Shown: positions 34,272 to 43,355, counted from the first letter of the stretch. The stretch: DNA of 64,000 bases from Thermopolyspora sp044507605 (GCA_044507605.1 JBIQJI010000003.1:106103-170102); one strand, 5' to 3'. Numbers and translations are program-made. Notes: generated by a model not told the origin, from the letters alone.

Positions 34272-35009
34272 TCATGCTCGCATGATGGCCCGGCGGTAGG
34301 CGAGGACGGCCAGCGCCACGAGGCCGACGCCCCACGCGACGATACCGGCCAGCAGCCCGCCGCCCGGCGAGCCGCCGGCGATGACGTGCCAGCCGATCTG
34401 CGCGTACTCGTACGACGGCAGCGCGTGCGCGATGTTCCGCATCGCCTCGGGCAGCTGGTCGACGGGAACCCACAGGCCGCCGAGGATCGCCAGCCCGAAC
34501 ATGCAGATCATCGCGGCCGGCTGGGCGGAGTCGGGCGGCAGCAGGGAGCCGATGAGCAGGCCGAGCGCGGCGAAGGGGATGGTGCCGGCCCACAGCCCCA
34601 CCAGCAGCAGGGCCCACGTGCCCACCGGCAGCGAGACGTGCTGGGTGAGCACGGCGGTGAGCGCGACCAGGACCAGCGAGGGCAGCACCATCAGCAGCGC
34701 GGCGAGCAGCTTGGTCAGCAGGATCGCCCGGTTCGGGAGCGGGGTGATCTGGAGCTGCCGCAGCCAGCCGCTTTCGCGTTCCTGCGCCCAGGGCACGGCG
34801 GTGCTCATCATGGAGGCCGCGAGCCCGCCGTACGCCGCCATGGAGACCATCAGGTACACGTCGGCCCGCAGGCCGCTGACCGCGTCGACCTCGCTGCCGT
34901 ACAGGTTGGCGAACAACAGGTAGAACACCACGGGGAAGGCCACCACGAAGATCACGTAGCGCTTGTTGCGCAGGATGCGCAGGACTTCGATCTTGACGTA
35001 GCTCGGCAT
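34272..35009 (-). CDS. ABC-2 type transporter permease
   Basis: 245 aa with six membrane spans. Starts MPSYVKIEVLRILRNKRYVIFVVAFPVVFYLLFANLYG, the usual entry of ABC-2 export permeases; later LRQLQITPLPNRAILLTKLLAALL and GLWVPVDQLPEAMRNIAHALPSYEYAQIGW. The ATPase is 3 bp upstream on the same strand. Exports an unknown lipid or drug. Confidence 0.92.
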   Translation of the reverse strand: MPSYVKIEVLRILRNKRYVIFVVAFPVVFYLLFANLYGSEVDAVSGLRADVYLMVSMAAYGGLAASMMSTAVPWAQERESGWLRQLQITPLPNRAILLTKLLAALLMVLPSLVLVALTAVLTQHVSLPVGTWALLLVGLWAGTIPFAALGLLIGSLLPPDSAQPAAMICMFGLAILGGLWVPVDQLPEAMRNIAHALPSYEYAQIGWHVIAGGSPGGGLLAGIVAWGVGLVALAVLAYRRAIMRA

Positions 35010-35012
35010 GGC

Positions 35013-35903
35013 TCAGGCCTCCGCGGGGGTCGTCAGGGCGAGGAAGGCGTCCTCCAGGTCGGCCCCGCCGATCTGGAGGTTCCGGACGTCGAGCGTGGTG
35101 CCGCGGAACAGGGCGGCGACCGTCGCGTCGCGATCGGAGGTGCGCAGGGTGGCGACGCCCGCGTCGATCTCGACGCCGGTCACGCCGGGCAGCGTGTCGA
35201 GCCCGGCCGACGGCTGGTCGCCGAGCGTGAACCGGACCGTCTGCACGCCCGCCCCCGCCTTGATCTCGGCGGCGGTGCCGTCGGCCACGACCCGGCCGCG
35301 GGCGATGACGATGACCCGGTCGGAGTTCTCGTCGGCCTCCTCCAGGTAGTGCGTGGCGAACAGCACGGTGCGGCCCAGCGCGGCGTAGCCCCTGATGCTC
35401 TCCCAGAACCGCAGCCGCGACTCGACGTCCATGGCGGCGGTCGGCTCGTCGAGCACCAGCAGCCGGGGCGCCCCGGCGATCGCCAGCGCGAACCGCACCC
35501 GCTGCGCCTGCCCGCCGGACAGCTTGCCGGCGCGCCGCGTGGCCAGGTCGGTCAGGTCGGCCACCCGGAGGATCTGGTCGCGCCCCAGCGGATCGGGGTA
35601 CAGGCCCCGGACGAAGTCGACGAGCTCGCGCACGGTCAGCTCCTCGATGAGCTTTCCGCTCTGCGGCATCGCGCCGATCTCTCCCCGGGCGACGGCCTGC
35701 GCCGGGCTGTGCCCGAAGACCTCGATCGTGCCGGTGGTCGGCCGCAGCAGGCCCGTCACCATGTTGATCGTCGTGGACTTGCCGGCGCCGTTGGGGCCGA
35801 GCAGGGCGACGGTGCGGCCCGCCTCGATGCCGAGGTCGAGGGTGTCGACGGCGAGCACCGGGCCATAGGACCTGGTGACGCCCGAGAGGGTCAACGCGTT
35901 CAT
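35013..35903 (-). CDS. ABC transporter ATPase, drug/lipid efflux type
   Basis: 296 aa. Walker A GPNGAGKST, Q-loop AMPQSGKLIEELTVRELV, signature LSGGQAQR, Walker B LLVLDEPTAAMD and H-loop FATHYLEEAD. The C-terminal regulatory-type domain (about 215-296) is present. First gene of the four-gene operon. TAGCGT (35911-35916) is 7 nt before the ATG and no SD exists, so the operon mRNA is probably leaderless. Confidence 0.93.
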   Translation of the reverse strand: MNALTLSGVTRSYGPVLAVDTLDLGIEAGRTVALLGPNGAGKSTTINMVTGLLRPTTGTIEVFGHSPAQAVARGEIGAMPQSGKLIEELTVRELVDFVRGLYPDPLGRDQILRVADLTDLATRRAGKLSGGQAQRVRFALAIAGAPRLLVLDEPTAAMDVESRLRFWESIRGYAALGRTVLFATHYLEEADENSDRVIVIARGRVVADGTAAEIKAGAGVQTVRFTLGDQPSAGLDTLPGVTGVEIDAGVATLRTSDRDATVAALFRGTTLDVRNLQIGGADLEDAFLALTTPAEA

Positions 35904-35910
35904 ACCTGCG

Positions 35911-35916
35911 ACGCTA
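35911..35916 (-). promoter_or_regulatory. leaderless-type -10 element of the efflux/two-component operon
   Basis: TAGCGT on the minus strand, 7 nt (CGCAGGT) before the ATG of the ATPase. The -35 region (TGAGCC) is poor, as expected for a promoter that needs an activator. Confidence 0.55.
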
Positions 35917-35958
35917 CGGGCGGCACCGGCCGCGGCTCAGTGTCAGGCCTCCGGCCTT

Positions 35959-35980
35959 GGTCATGACATTTGTCATGACC
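35959..35980. promoter_or_regulatory. 22-bp palindrome, candidate response-regulator site
   Basis: GGTCATGACA and TGTCATGACC, perfect 10-bp arms around TT. Each arm itself contains the palindrome GTCATGAC, so the site is also a direct repeat of this octamer with a 12-bp pitch. It is centred about 67 bp upstream of the predicted start of the efflux operon, an activator position. Confidence 0.65.
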
Positions 35981-35995
35981 GAGGGCTTCGCGGGG

Positions 35996-36841
35996 TTACA
36001 GGCGGCAGGCGTAGATCGCGGTCACGAGGATGGCCCTGGCCCCGATCTCCCACAGCCGGTCCATGACCTGCTGGTGCCCCTTGCGCGGCACCATGACGCG
36101 CACCGCCACCCAGCCCTCGCGGTGCAGCGGCGAGATGGTCGGCCCCTCGACCCCCGGGGTGATGGCCATGGCCTCGTCGACGCGGGCGCCGGGGATGTCA
36201 TAGTCCATCATCACGAAGTCGCGGGCCACCAGCACGCCCTGCAGCCGCCGGATGAGCTGCTGGAAGCCGGCGCTCTCGGCCGCGCCCGCGCGCTTGATCA
36301 GCACCGCCTCGGACTCGGCGATGGGGTCGCCGAAGACCTCGAGGCCGACGTTGCGCAGCGTCGTGCCGGTCTCGACGACATCGGCGACGGCATCGGCGAC
36401 GCCGAGCCGGATCGCCGTCTCGACCGCGCCGTCGAGCTTCATGACGCGGGCGCCGACGCCCCTGTCGGCGAGGTGCTTGCCCAGCAGCCCGGGGTAGGAG
36501 GTGGCGATGCGCAGCCCTTCGAGATCGCTCACGTCGCGGTAGGTGCCCGGCGCCGCCGCGAAGCGGAACGTGGAGCGGCCGAAACCGAGCGGCAGCACCT
36601 CCTCGGCCGGGGCGCCGGAGTCGAAGAGCATGTCGCGGCCGGTGATGCCGGCGTCGAGGGTGCCCTCGCCGACGTACACGGCGATGTCGCGAGGGCGCAG
36701 GAAGAACAGCTCGCAGTCGTTGGCGGTGTCGACGACGACGAGTTCCTTGCTGTCGCCGCGGCGGCGGTAGCCGGCCTCGGCGAGGATGGTCTGGGCCGCC
36801 TCGGTGAGGGCGCCCTTGTTGGGTACGGCCAAGCGGAGCAT
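35996..36841 (-). CDS. hisG: ATP phosphoribosyltransferase, long form
   Basis: 281 aa; first enzyme of histidine synthesis, joining ATP and PRPP. The catalytic part includes MLRLAVPNKGALTEAA, GITGRDMLFDSG and a PRPP-loop-like DVVETGTTLRNVGL. The C-terminal about 75 residues (VARDFVMMDYDIPGARVDEAMAITPGVEGPTISPL...) form the ACT-like regulatory domain that binds histidine for feedback inhibition. Downstream of hisE with a 70-bp gap. ATG 36841 chosen by family; no clear SD, and an in-frame ATG 15 bp upstream is an alternative. Confidence 0.94.
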   Translation of the reverse strand: MLRLAVPNKGALTEAAQTILAEAGYRRRGDSKELVVVDTANDCELFFLRPRDIAVYVGEGTLDAGITGRDMLFDSGAPAEEVLPLGFGRSTFRFAAAPGTYRDVSDLEGLRIATSYPGLLGKHLADRGVGARVMKLDGAVETAIRLGVADAVADVVETGTTLRNVGLEVFGDPIAESEAVLIKRAGAAESAGFQQLIRRLQGVLVARDFVMMDYDIPGARVDEAMAITPGVEGPTISPLHREGWVAVRVMVPRKGHQQVMDRLWEIGARAILVTAIYACRL

Positions 36842-36911
36842 GATGTGAGGTCCCATTTCGTCGGAACGTGCGAGGTCGCTGGGCGGGCCGGGCGGCCGGT
36901 GGCGCACCCGG

Positions 36912-37175
36912 CTACAGATGCTTGTAGACCTCGTCGAGCCCGATGCCGCGGGCCAGCATGAGCACCTGCACGTGGTAGAGGAGCTGGGAGATCTCTTCGG
37001 CGGCGCGGTCACGCGACTCGTGCTCGGCCGCCATCCAGCTCTCCGCGGCCTCTTCGACGACCTTCTTGCCGATGGCGTGGACGCCGGCGTCCAGCGCGGC
37101 GACGGTGCCCGAACCCGCGGGCCGGGTGCGCGCCTTGTCCGACAGCTCGGCGAACAGCTCCTCGAAGGTCTTCAT
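36912..37175 (-). CDS. hisE: phosphoribosyl-ATP pyrophosphatase
   Basis: 87 aa all-helical MazG-like enzyme that hydrolyses PR-ATP to PR-AMP, the second histidine step. The metal-binding acidic motif is KKVVEEAAESWMAA...EEISQLLYHVQVLML. Starts MKTFEELFAEL at 37175 with GAGAGA upstream. A longer open frame to 37430 is not coding. The inverted repeat at 37200-37227 lies 25 bp upstream. Confidence 0.94.
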   Translation of the reverse strand: MKTFEELFAELSDKARTRPAGSGTVAALDAGVHAIGKKVVEEAAESWMAAEHESRDRAAEEISQLLYHVQVLMLARGIGLDEVYKHL

Positions 37176-37199
37176 GATCTCTCTCGACGTCGGCGGACA

Positions 37200-37227
37200 T
37201 GCCTCGCCCAGTGTAACGGGCGAGGCA
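37200..37227. promoter_or_regulatory. inverted repeat bracketing a -10 hexamer upstream of hisE
   Basis: TGCCTCGCCC and GGGCGAGGCA, perfect 10-bp arms. The 8-bp middle contains TACACT on the minus strand, a good -10 for hisE. It may be an operator; it could instead be a stem that terminates the upstream dpp-type operon, whose last stop is about 120 bp away. Confidence 0.5.
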
Positions 37228-37345
37228 CGTGAATCCGCGCCGGCCACACCGACGCGCCGCGGGTTGCGGGTGGCCCGGCCGCGTGGCCACCGGGCCGGGG
37301 CAAGGTCGCGCCCGTGCCGGCGCGCCTGATCGTCTCCTCGCGCGG

Positions 37346-38311
37346 TCAGGACCCTTCGGGCGGCCGATGCAGCAGGCACCGGACGTCGTGCGTGCCGGTC
37401 AGCGCGATCATCGGCACCTCCCGGGCGCATGCCTCCATCGCGTGCGGGCAGCGCGGCCGGAACAGGCAGCCGCCCTCCGCGGGCGCGGCCGGGCGGGCGG
37501 CGGGCGCCGTCCCGCGTCGTTCCGGGCCGGAGGAGATCGTCCTGCCGCGCCGCTCCGGGTCGGGGGCGGCGCTCTCCAGCAGCCGCGTGTAGGGGTGGGC
37601 GGGGTCGAGGATCACCTCGTCGCTGGTGCCCCGCTCGACGATCCGGCCCCGGTACATCACCATGATCTCGGCGGCGAAGTGGCGCGCGGTGGCCAGGTCG
37701 TGGGTGACGTACAGGACGGCCAGGTCCGACTCGCGCTTCAGCGTGTCGAGCAGGTTGAGGATCTCCAGCCGGATCGACACGTCCAGCATCGACACCGGCT
37801 CGTCGGCCAGCAGCACGCGCGGCCCGGGGGCCAGCGCCCTGGCGATCGCGACGCGCTGGCGCTGCCCGCCCGACAGCTCGTGCGGGAACTTGCGGGCGTA
37901 GGTGTCGGCGGGGGTGAGGTTGACCCGTTCGAGCAGCTCGTGCACCGCGGTCCGCACGTCGCCGGTGACGCCGTGCAGCCGCAGCGGCCGGGCCAGGTGG
38001 TAGGCGACGCGGTGCGCGGGGTTGAGCGAGCCGAAGGGGTCCTGGAACACCATCTGGACGTCCTTGCGGTAGCGGCGCGTCGAGCGCACCCGGTCGCCGT
38101 CGAGCAGCACCGACCCGGCCGTGGGTCGGGTGAGCCTGGCCAGCATGCGCACCACCGTGGACTTACCGCTGCCGCTCTCCCCCACCAGCGCCACCGTGCG
38201 GCCCGAGCGCAGCGTGAACGACACGTCGTCCACGGCGCGCAGCAGGCGCTTGCGGCGGCCCTCGCGGAGGGTGAAGTGCTTGGTGAGGCCACTGACCACC
38301 AGGTCGGTCAT
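37346..38311 (-). CDS. oligopeptide-type ABC importer ATPase, DppF/OppF
   Basis: 321 aa. Walker A GESGSGKST, Q-loop MVFQDPFGSLNP, signature LSGGQRQR, Walker B VLLADEPVSMLD. The C-terminal oligopeptide-transporter extension has its Cys residues (GCLFRPRCPHAMEAC...VRCLL), which bind an Fe-S cluster in relatives. Overlaps the DppD stop by 4 nt. Last gene of the importer operon. Confidence 0.9.
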   Translation of the reverse strand: MTDLVVSGLTKHFTLREGRRKRLLRAVDDVSFTLRSGRTVALVGESGSGKSTVVRMLARLTRPTAGSVLLDGDRVRSTRRYRKDVQMVFQDPFGSLNPAHRVAYHLARPLRLHGVTGDVRTAVHELLERVNLTPADTYARKFPHELSGGQRQRVAIARALAPGPRVLLADEPVSMLDVSIRLEILNLLDTLKRESDLAVLYVTHDLATARHFAAEIMVMYRGRIVERGTSDEVILDPAHPYTRLLESAAPDPERRGRTISSGPERRGTAPAARPAAPAEGGCLFRPRCPHAMEACAREVPMIALTGTHDVRCLLHRPPEGS

Positions 38312-39342
38312 ACCGGCGCCTCCGGCGACAGGTCGAAGCGCCGCTCGCGCAGCCGCGCGTCGGGTCCCCCTGGCCGCCGCCGCGGGTCGTACTGGTGGCA
38401 GGCGGCCAGGGTGGGGCCGGCGGGCTCGGGCCGCGCGGTGGCGCAGGGGTCGAACGCGTAGGGGCAGCGGGGCCGGAACGCGCAGCCGGGCACCGGCTCG
38501 GCGAGGTCGGGCGGGCCGCCCGGGATGCCGCGCAGGGCGCGGCGTTCCCCCCGCAGTGTGGGGAACGAGCCGAGCAGGCCGATGGTGTAGGGGTGGCGGG
38601 CGGCGTGCAGCACGTCTTCGGCGGTGCCGTGCTCGACGACGCGCCCGCCGTACATGATGGCGAGCCGGTCGCTGATCTCCAGCAGCAGCGACAGGTCGTG
38701 CGTGATGAAGATCACGGCGAAGCCGAACAGGCCGCGCAGCCGGTCGATCTCCTCCAGGATGTCGCGCTGCACGACCACGTCGAGCGCCGTGGTGGGCTCG
38801 TCCAGCACGACGATGTCGGGGTTCAGCGCCATCGCCATGGCGATCAGGACACGCTGGCGCATGCCGCCCGACAGCTCGTGCGGGTACGCCGACAGGCGGC
38901 CCGGGTCGATGCCGACCAGGTCGAGCAGCTCGCGGCAGCGTGCCTCGCGGGCCCTGCGGTCCATGCCGGGCTCGTGCGTGGTGAGCACGTCGGCGAGCTG
39001 GGCGCGGACGCTCAGCACCGGGTTGAGGGCGTTCATGGCGCTCTGGAACACCATGGCGACGCGCCGCCAGCGGAACGCCCGCAGCTCCTCCCCCGACAGC
39101 GCCAGCACGTCCACCGGCGTCTCGCCGTCGGGGTCGAAGATCACCTCGCCGCCGGTGATCCGGGCCGGGGGCCGCAGCAGGCGGGTGATCGCATAGGCGA
39201 GCGTGGACTTGCCGCAGCCGCTTTCGCCCGCGATGCCGAGCACCTCGCCGCGGCGCAGCTCCAGGGAGACGTCCCGCACCGCCCGCACCGGCCGGGGGCC
39301 GTCGTAGACGACGGACAGGTCCCGGATCGACAGCACCCTCAT
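38308..39342 (-). CDS. oligopeptide-type ABC importer ATPase, DppD/OppD
   Basis: 344 aa. Walker A GESGCGKST, Q-loop MVFQSAMNALNPVL, signature LSGGMRQR, Walker B IVVLDEPTTALD, then the Cys-containing tail (GCAFRPRCPYAFDPC). Pairs with the DppF-like subunit. ATG overlaps the DppC stop by 4 nt. Confidence 0.9.
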   Translation of the reverse strand: MRVLSIRDLSVVYDGPRPVRAVRDVSLELRRGEVLGIAGESGCGKSTLAYAITRLLRPPARITGGEVIFDPDGETPVDVLALSGEELRAFRWRRVAMVFQSAMNALNPVLSVRAQLADVLTTHEPGMDRRAREARCRELLDLVGIDPGRLSAYPHELSGGMRQRVLIAMAMALNPDIVVLDEPTTALDVVVQRDILEEIDRLRGLFGFAVIFITHDLSLLLEISDRLAIMYGGRVVEHGTAEDVLHAARHPYTIGLLGSFPTLRGERRALRGIPGGPPDLAEPVPGCAFRPRCPYAFDPCATARPEPAGPTLAACHQYDPRRRPGGPDARLRERRFDLSPEAPV

Positions 39343-40217
39343 GCGCGTGCCTTCCTGAGGCGTGGGTTCATGATCTCGTCGATGGCGAAGTTGATGAAGG
39401 ACAGGCCGGCGCCGAGCAGCGCGACGCACAGCCCTGGCGGCACGAACCACCACCAGGCGCCGAGCGACAGCGCCGAGCCGTTCTGGGCGTAGTAGAGCAT
39501 GCCGCCCCACGACGACGAGGCGTCGCCGGACAGGCCGAGGAACGACAGCGCGGCCTCCAGCAGGATGCCGCCGATCACGGCGAACACGAACTGGGCGGCG
39601 ATGATCGGGGTGAGGTTGGGCAGCACCTCGAACACCATGATCCGCCAGGTGGGCTCGCCGCTGACGCGGGCGGCGTCGACGTAGTCGCGGGACCGCAGCG
39701 ACATGGTCTGCGCCCTGATCACCCGGGCCGGGCCGGCCCAGCTGATGATGGAGATGATGGCGGCGAACATGACCGGGCCGCTGTCCTCGACGTAGTCGGT
39801 CACCAGGATCAGCAGCGGCAGCCCGGGGATGACCAAGAAGACGTTGCTCAGCAGCGAGAACGCCTCGTCGAGCCACCCGCCGAGGTAGCCGCCGGTGACG
39901 CCGACCAGCAGCGACACCACGACCGACAGCACCCCGACGACGAGCCCGATGAGCATCGAGCCGCGGGTCGCCACGAGCAGCTGGGCGAACACGTCCTGCC
40001 CGGTGTCGGTGGTGCCGAGCCAGTGCGCGCCCGAGGGCGCGCCCAGCCGCTCGTAGCCGACGGCCTCGGGATCGCCGCCGAGCATCGGCCCGAACACGGC
40101 GACCAGCGCGAAGAAGCCGACGATGACCAGCCCGGTGACCAGCTTGGCCGAGGGCCGGCGCCGCGCCCCGCGGGCGGGCCCGGCGGTCTGGCCGGGCGTG
40201 ACGGTGACCGCTGTCAC
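39339..40217 (-). CDS. oligopeptide-type ABC importer permease, DppC/OppC
   Basis: 292 aa with six membrane spans. Contains GTTDTGQDVFAQLLVATRGSMLIG near the start and the EAA loop DAARVSGEPTWRIMVFEVLPNLTPIIAAQF. GTG start, 7 bp after DppB. Confidence 0.9.
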   Translation of the reverse strand: MTAVTVTPGQTAGPARGARRRPSAKLVTGLVIVGFFALVAVFGPMLGGDPEAVGYERLGAPSGAHWLGTTDTGQDVFAQLLVATRGSMLIGLVVGVLSVVVSLLVGVTGGYLGGWLDEAFSLLSNVFLVIPGLPLLILVTDYVEDSGPVMFAAIISIISWAGPARVIRAQTMSLRSRDYVDAARVSGEPTWRIMVFEVLPNLTPIIAAQFVFAVIGGILLEAALSFLGLSGDASSSWGGMLYYAQNGSALSLGAWWWFVPPGLCVALLGAGLSFINFAIDEIMNPRLRKARA

Positions 40218-40224
40218 GGCCGGC

Positions 40225-41211
40225 TCACCCCGCCTTCCGGGTACGCGGGTCGACGAGGCCGTACAGCAGGTCGACCAGCAGGTTGGCGCCGAGCACCGCG
40301 AGCGAGATGACCAGGAAGATGCCCTGCATCAGCGGGTAGTCGGCGTTCTGCACCGCCTGGAGCAGGGCGTAGCCCATGCCGGGGTAGGAGAACACGATCT
40401 CGGTGGCGATGAGCCCGCTCACCACGAACCCCAGCGAGATCGCGAACCCCGCGACGCTGGGCAGCACGGCGTTGCGGGCGGCGTACGCCAGCATGATGCG
40501 GCGCGGGCGCAGCCCCTTGGCCTCGGCCATGACCACGTAGTCCTCGGCCATGGTCGACACCATCATGTTGCGCATGCCGAGCAGCCAGCCGGCCACGCCG
40601 GAGATCACCACGGTGGCCGCCGGCAGCACCCCGTGGTAGAGGGCGCTGGCCAGGAACGCGCCCGACAGGCCCATGGTGACGCCGGCGTAGTCGTACCCGC
40701 CGTTGAGCGGGAACCAGTGCACGACGCCGCCGAGCAGGTAGACCAGGATCAGCGCCAGCCAGAAGTACGGGATGGCGGCGAGGAACGTGGTGGCCGGGAT
40801 CAGCGCGTCGAGCCGGCCGCCGCGCCGCCACCCGGCGATGGTGCCGAGGACGATGCCGACGGCGACCGTGATGAGCAGCGAGATGGTCGCGAGCCCCACG
40901 GTCCACGGCAGCGACTGGGCGATCACCTCGCTCACCGGCGCCGGGTAGAACGTGACCGAGGCGCCGAGCTCGCCGTGCAGCAGGTTGCCGACGTAGTGCG
41001 CGTACTGCAGCCACAGCGGGTCGTCGGTCACGCCGAACGCCACCTCCAGGGCGTGCCGCGACTGCGGCGGCAGCGGCTGCGTGGCCGCGAACTTCGCCAG
41101 CAGGATGTCGACCGGGTTGCCCTTGATCATCCTGGGGATCAGGAAGTTCAGCGTGACCGCGACCCACAGCGCGACCGCGTAGAAGCCCAGCTTGCGCCAG
41201 ACGTAGCCCAT
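40225..41211 (-). CDS. oligopeptide-type ABC importer permease, DppB/OppB
   Basis: 328 aa with six spans. The N-terminal membrane anchor ends in LNFLIPRMIKGNPVD, followed by the permease core with the EAA loop EDYVVMAEAKGLRPRRIMLAYAARNAVLPSVAGF and the family end GYALLQAVQNADYPLMQGIFLV. Starts MGYVWRKLGFYAVALWVAVT with GAGGAG upstream. Confidence 0.92.
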   Translation of the reverse strand: MGYVWRKLGFYAVALWVAVTLNFLIPRMIKGNPVDILLAKFAATQPLPPQSRHALEVAFGVTDDPLWLQYAHYVGNLLHGELGASVTFYPAPVSEVIAQSLPWTVGLATISLLITVAVGIVLGTIAGWRRGGRLDALIPATTFLAAIPYFWLALILVYLLGGVVHWFPLNGGYDYAGVTMGLSGAFLASALYHGVLPAATVVISGVAGWLLGMRNMMVSTMAEDYVVMAEAKGLRPRRIMLAYAARNAVLPSVAGFAISLGFVVSGLIATEIVFSYPGMGYALLQAVQNADYPLMQGIFLVISLAVLGANLLVDLLYGLVDPRTRKAG

Positions 41212-41244
41212 GTCCGCTCCTCGTGACCTGTCCGTGCCCGCGAG

Positions 41245-43005
41245 TCACGGCACCGGGACGAGGTTCTTGGCGACGATGCCGTTGTCGGGGACGGAGAAGG
41301 GCAGCGTGAGGGCGTAGGGGTTCTCGTCGCTCGGCCAGCCGGTCGCGTTGACGGTGCGGAACTCCGCGAGCGAGCTGGACTGCTGCAGCGGGATGTACGG
41401 CTGTTCGGCCACCAGCTGGTCCTGGATCAGGTGGATCTGCTGCTTGATCGCGTCGGTCTGCTCGGGCGGGGTGCTCGCGATGGCCTTGAGGGCGGCGTCG
41501 ACCTCGGCGTTCTTCCAGCGGGCCATGTTCTGGTTGGCCGGCGGGATGCTCTCGCTGTTGAGGATGTTGTTGTACATGTAGTACGGGCCGGGGCCGCCGT
41601 AGCCGTTCCACAGCATCAGCTGGAAGTCGCCCTTCTGCTGCAGGTTGGTGAACGCGTTGAACGACACCTCCTTGTACGTGAACTCGATGCCGACGTCCTT
41701 GAGCTCCTGCTTCATGATCTGCACGGCGCTGATGTAGTCGGTCCAGCCGGTCACGACGTGGCAGGTGACCGACAGCCGCTTGCCGTTCTTCGCGTAGTAG
41801 CCGTCGTCGTCCTTGGTGTAGCCTGCGGCCTCCAGGAGCCGGCGGGCCTCGGCGGGGTCGTACTTCAGGGTCAGGTCCGCGTACTTGGGCGAGACGTAGT
41901 CCTGATAGAGGGGCAGCACCAGCTCCAGCGGGCTCGGCATCTTGCCGAGGCCGGCGAACGCCAGCTTGATGATCTTCTCCCGGTCCAGGGCCACGTTGAT
42001 GGCCTTGCGCACGGCCAGGTCGTTCAGCGGGGCCTTGGTCAGGTTCGGCACCAGGTTGGTGACGTACAGCAGGGCCTCGTTCTTGTACAGGTTGTGCTGG
42101 GGGTCCTTGGAGACGTACTGCTTCTCGGGGTCGGGCATGAACAGCCCGGCCCAGTCGAGCTGGCCGGCGGCGAGGGCCTGAACGCTGGAGTCGCCGGAGT
42201 TGAAGGAGAAGAACCGCAGCCCCGCGATCTTGGGCTTGCCCGGCTCCCAGTAGTTCGGATTCTTCTTGTACGTGTAGCTCTGCGGCGTGAAGGTGTCCTT
42301 CATGAAGGGGCCGGTGCCGACCGGCTCGGTCTCGGTCTCCTTGTTCGGATGCTCGATCTTCTCGTAGACGTGCTTGGGGACCATCCAGTACTGGCCGGCC
42401 ATCTGCCACAGCCAGGTGTACACGACCTTCTTGAAGGTGATCTTCACGTGGGCGGGGTCGAGCACGGTGACCTCGTCGATCAGCGAGGCCGGCTCGACGT
42501 TGTTCAGGTCCTTGTTGTCGCGGCGATAGGTGAAGTTGAACGCCACGTCCTCGGCGGTGAACGGCTGGCCGTCGTTCCACTTCACCCCCTGCCGGATGGT
42601 GAACGTGAGCGACTTGCCGTCGTCGCCGAACTCGTAGGCGGTCGCCAGCAGCGGCTGCACGTCGCCCGGCTTGGCCTGGTTGAAGAACATCAGCGGTTCG
42701 TAGATCATGCCCTGGCTGCCGTGCAGCGGCGTGATGCCCTGGCCGATGGGGTTGTAGTTCTCGGTGAACTGACCGCTCGCGCCGGTGTAGACGTTCAGCA
42801 CGCGGGCCGTCACCGGCGAGGTGTGCTTCGCCGCTCCGCTCCCGGCCGCGAGCGGGGCCTTGCCGCCGCCGCTGCAGGCCACGGTCAGGGCCAGTGCGAG
42901 CCCGCCGACCAGGAGGGCGCGGACGGCGCGGCCGGTCACGCCGCGCCGGACGCCGTCCCGGGTGGGGTCGCCGCTAGGGGTGTGCGCACTGCGAGAAGGT
43001 GTCAT
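41245..43005 (-). CDS. ABC importer substrate-binding lipoprotein, family 5 (peptide or sugar type)
   Basis: 586 aa. Twin-basic N-terminus, hydrophobic core and lipobox LTVACSGGG give a lipid-anchored binding protein. The body shows the family-5 blocks PLLATAYEFGDDGKSLTFTIRQGVKWNDGQPFTAEDVAFNFTYRRD and VRKAINVALDREKI. Family-5 proteins bind oligopeptides, but some bind cellobiose or other oligosaccharides, so the substrate is open. ATG at 43005 with GGAG; the frame is open to 43365, and I judge that part to be leader. First gene of the operon. Confidence 0.88.
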   Translation of the reverse strand: MTPSRSAHTPSGDPTRDGVRRGVTGRAVRALLVGGLALALTVACSGGGKAPLAAGSGAAKHTSPVTARVLNVYTGASGQFTENYNPIGQGITPLHGSQGMIYEPLMFFNQAKPGDVQPLLATAYEFGDDGKSLTFTIRQGVKWNDGQPFTAEDVAFNFTYRRDNKDLNNVEPASLIDEVTVLDPAHVKITFKKVVYTWLWQMAGQYWMVPKHVYEKIEHPNKETETEPVGTGPFMKDTFTPQSYTYKKNPNYWEPGKPKIAGLRFFSFNSGDSSVQALAAGQLDWAGLFMPDPEKQYVSKDPQHNLYKNEALLYVTNLVPNLTKAPLNDLAVRKAINVALDREKIIKLAFAGLGKMPSPLELVLPLYQDYVSPKYADLTLKYDPAEARRLLEAAGYTKDDDGYYAKNGKRLSVTCHVVTGWTDYISAVQIMKQELKDVGIEFTYKEVSFNAFTNLQQKGDFQLMLWNGYGGPGPYYMYNNILNSESIPPANQNMARWKNAEVDAALKAIASTPPEQTDAIKQQIHLIQDQLVAEQPYIPLQQSSSLAEFRTVNATGWPSDENPYALTLPFSVPDNGIVAKNLVPVP

Positions 43006-43056
43006 CAGGGCTCCATCAACGGGTCGGGATGACGGGTGGCGACCGCCGGGAACGGC

Positions 43057-43095
43057 CGGTGGCGAGGGAGGCGCTCCTTTACACCCTCGCCACCG
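43057..43095 (-). promoter_or_regulatory. stable stem-loop in the 5' leader of the importer operon
   Basis: 12-bp perfect stem (43057-43068 with 43084-43095) and a 15-nt loop, lying between a predicted promoter near 43356-43384 and the ATG at 43005. On the transcript the loop contains AAAGGAG, a ribosome-site-like sequence. No known riboswitch class was recognised in the remaining leader. Confidence 0.5.
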
Positions 43096-43355
43096 AGACT
43101 GCGAGGCCGGACGCACGATCCCGGCACCGGCGGCGGACGCCGTGCGGGGAGCGGTCCTGGCGAGACCTGACGGGCGGTCGCTCATCAACGCTCCGAGAGT
43201 CGGCCTTGCGGGAGCCGGCCGGCGCGGAAACGACGCCGGCCGCACGCGCGATCCGGCCGGCGGGCACCGGTCGCGCGGCACAGTCCCGTCCGGGTCCGCG
43301 GGCAGGCCGCGGATCCGCCGGAGGCGCGGTGGCCCGGCCGGGGGCTGTGCCGAAC

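Noticed and set aside
43006..43355. SAM, cobalamin or glycine riboswitch in the importer leader
   Set aside because: No conserved core motif of any of these classes could be matched by eye; only a simple stem-loop is supported.
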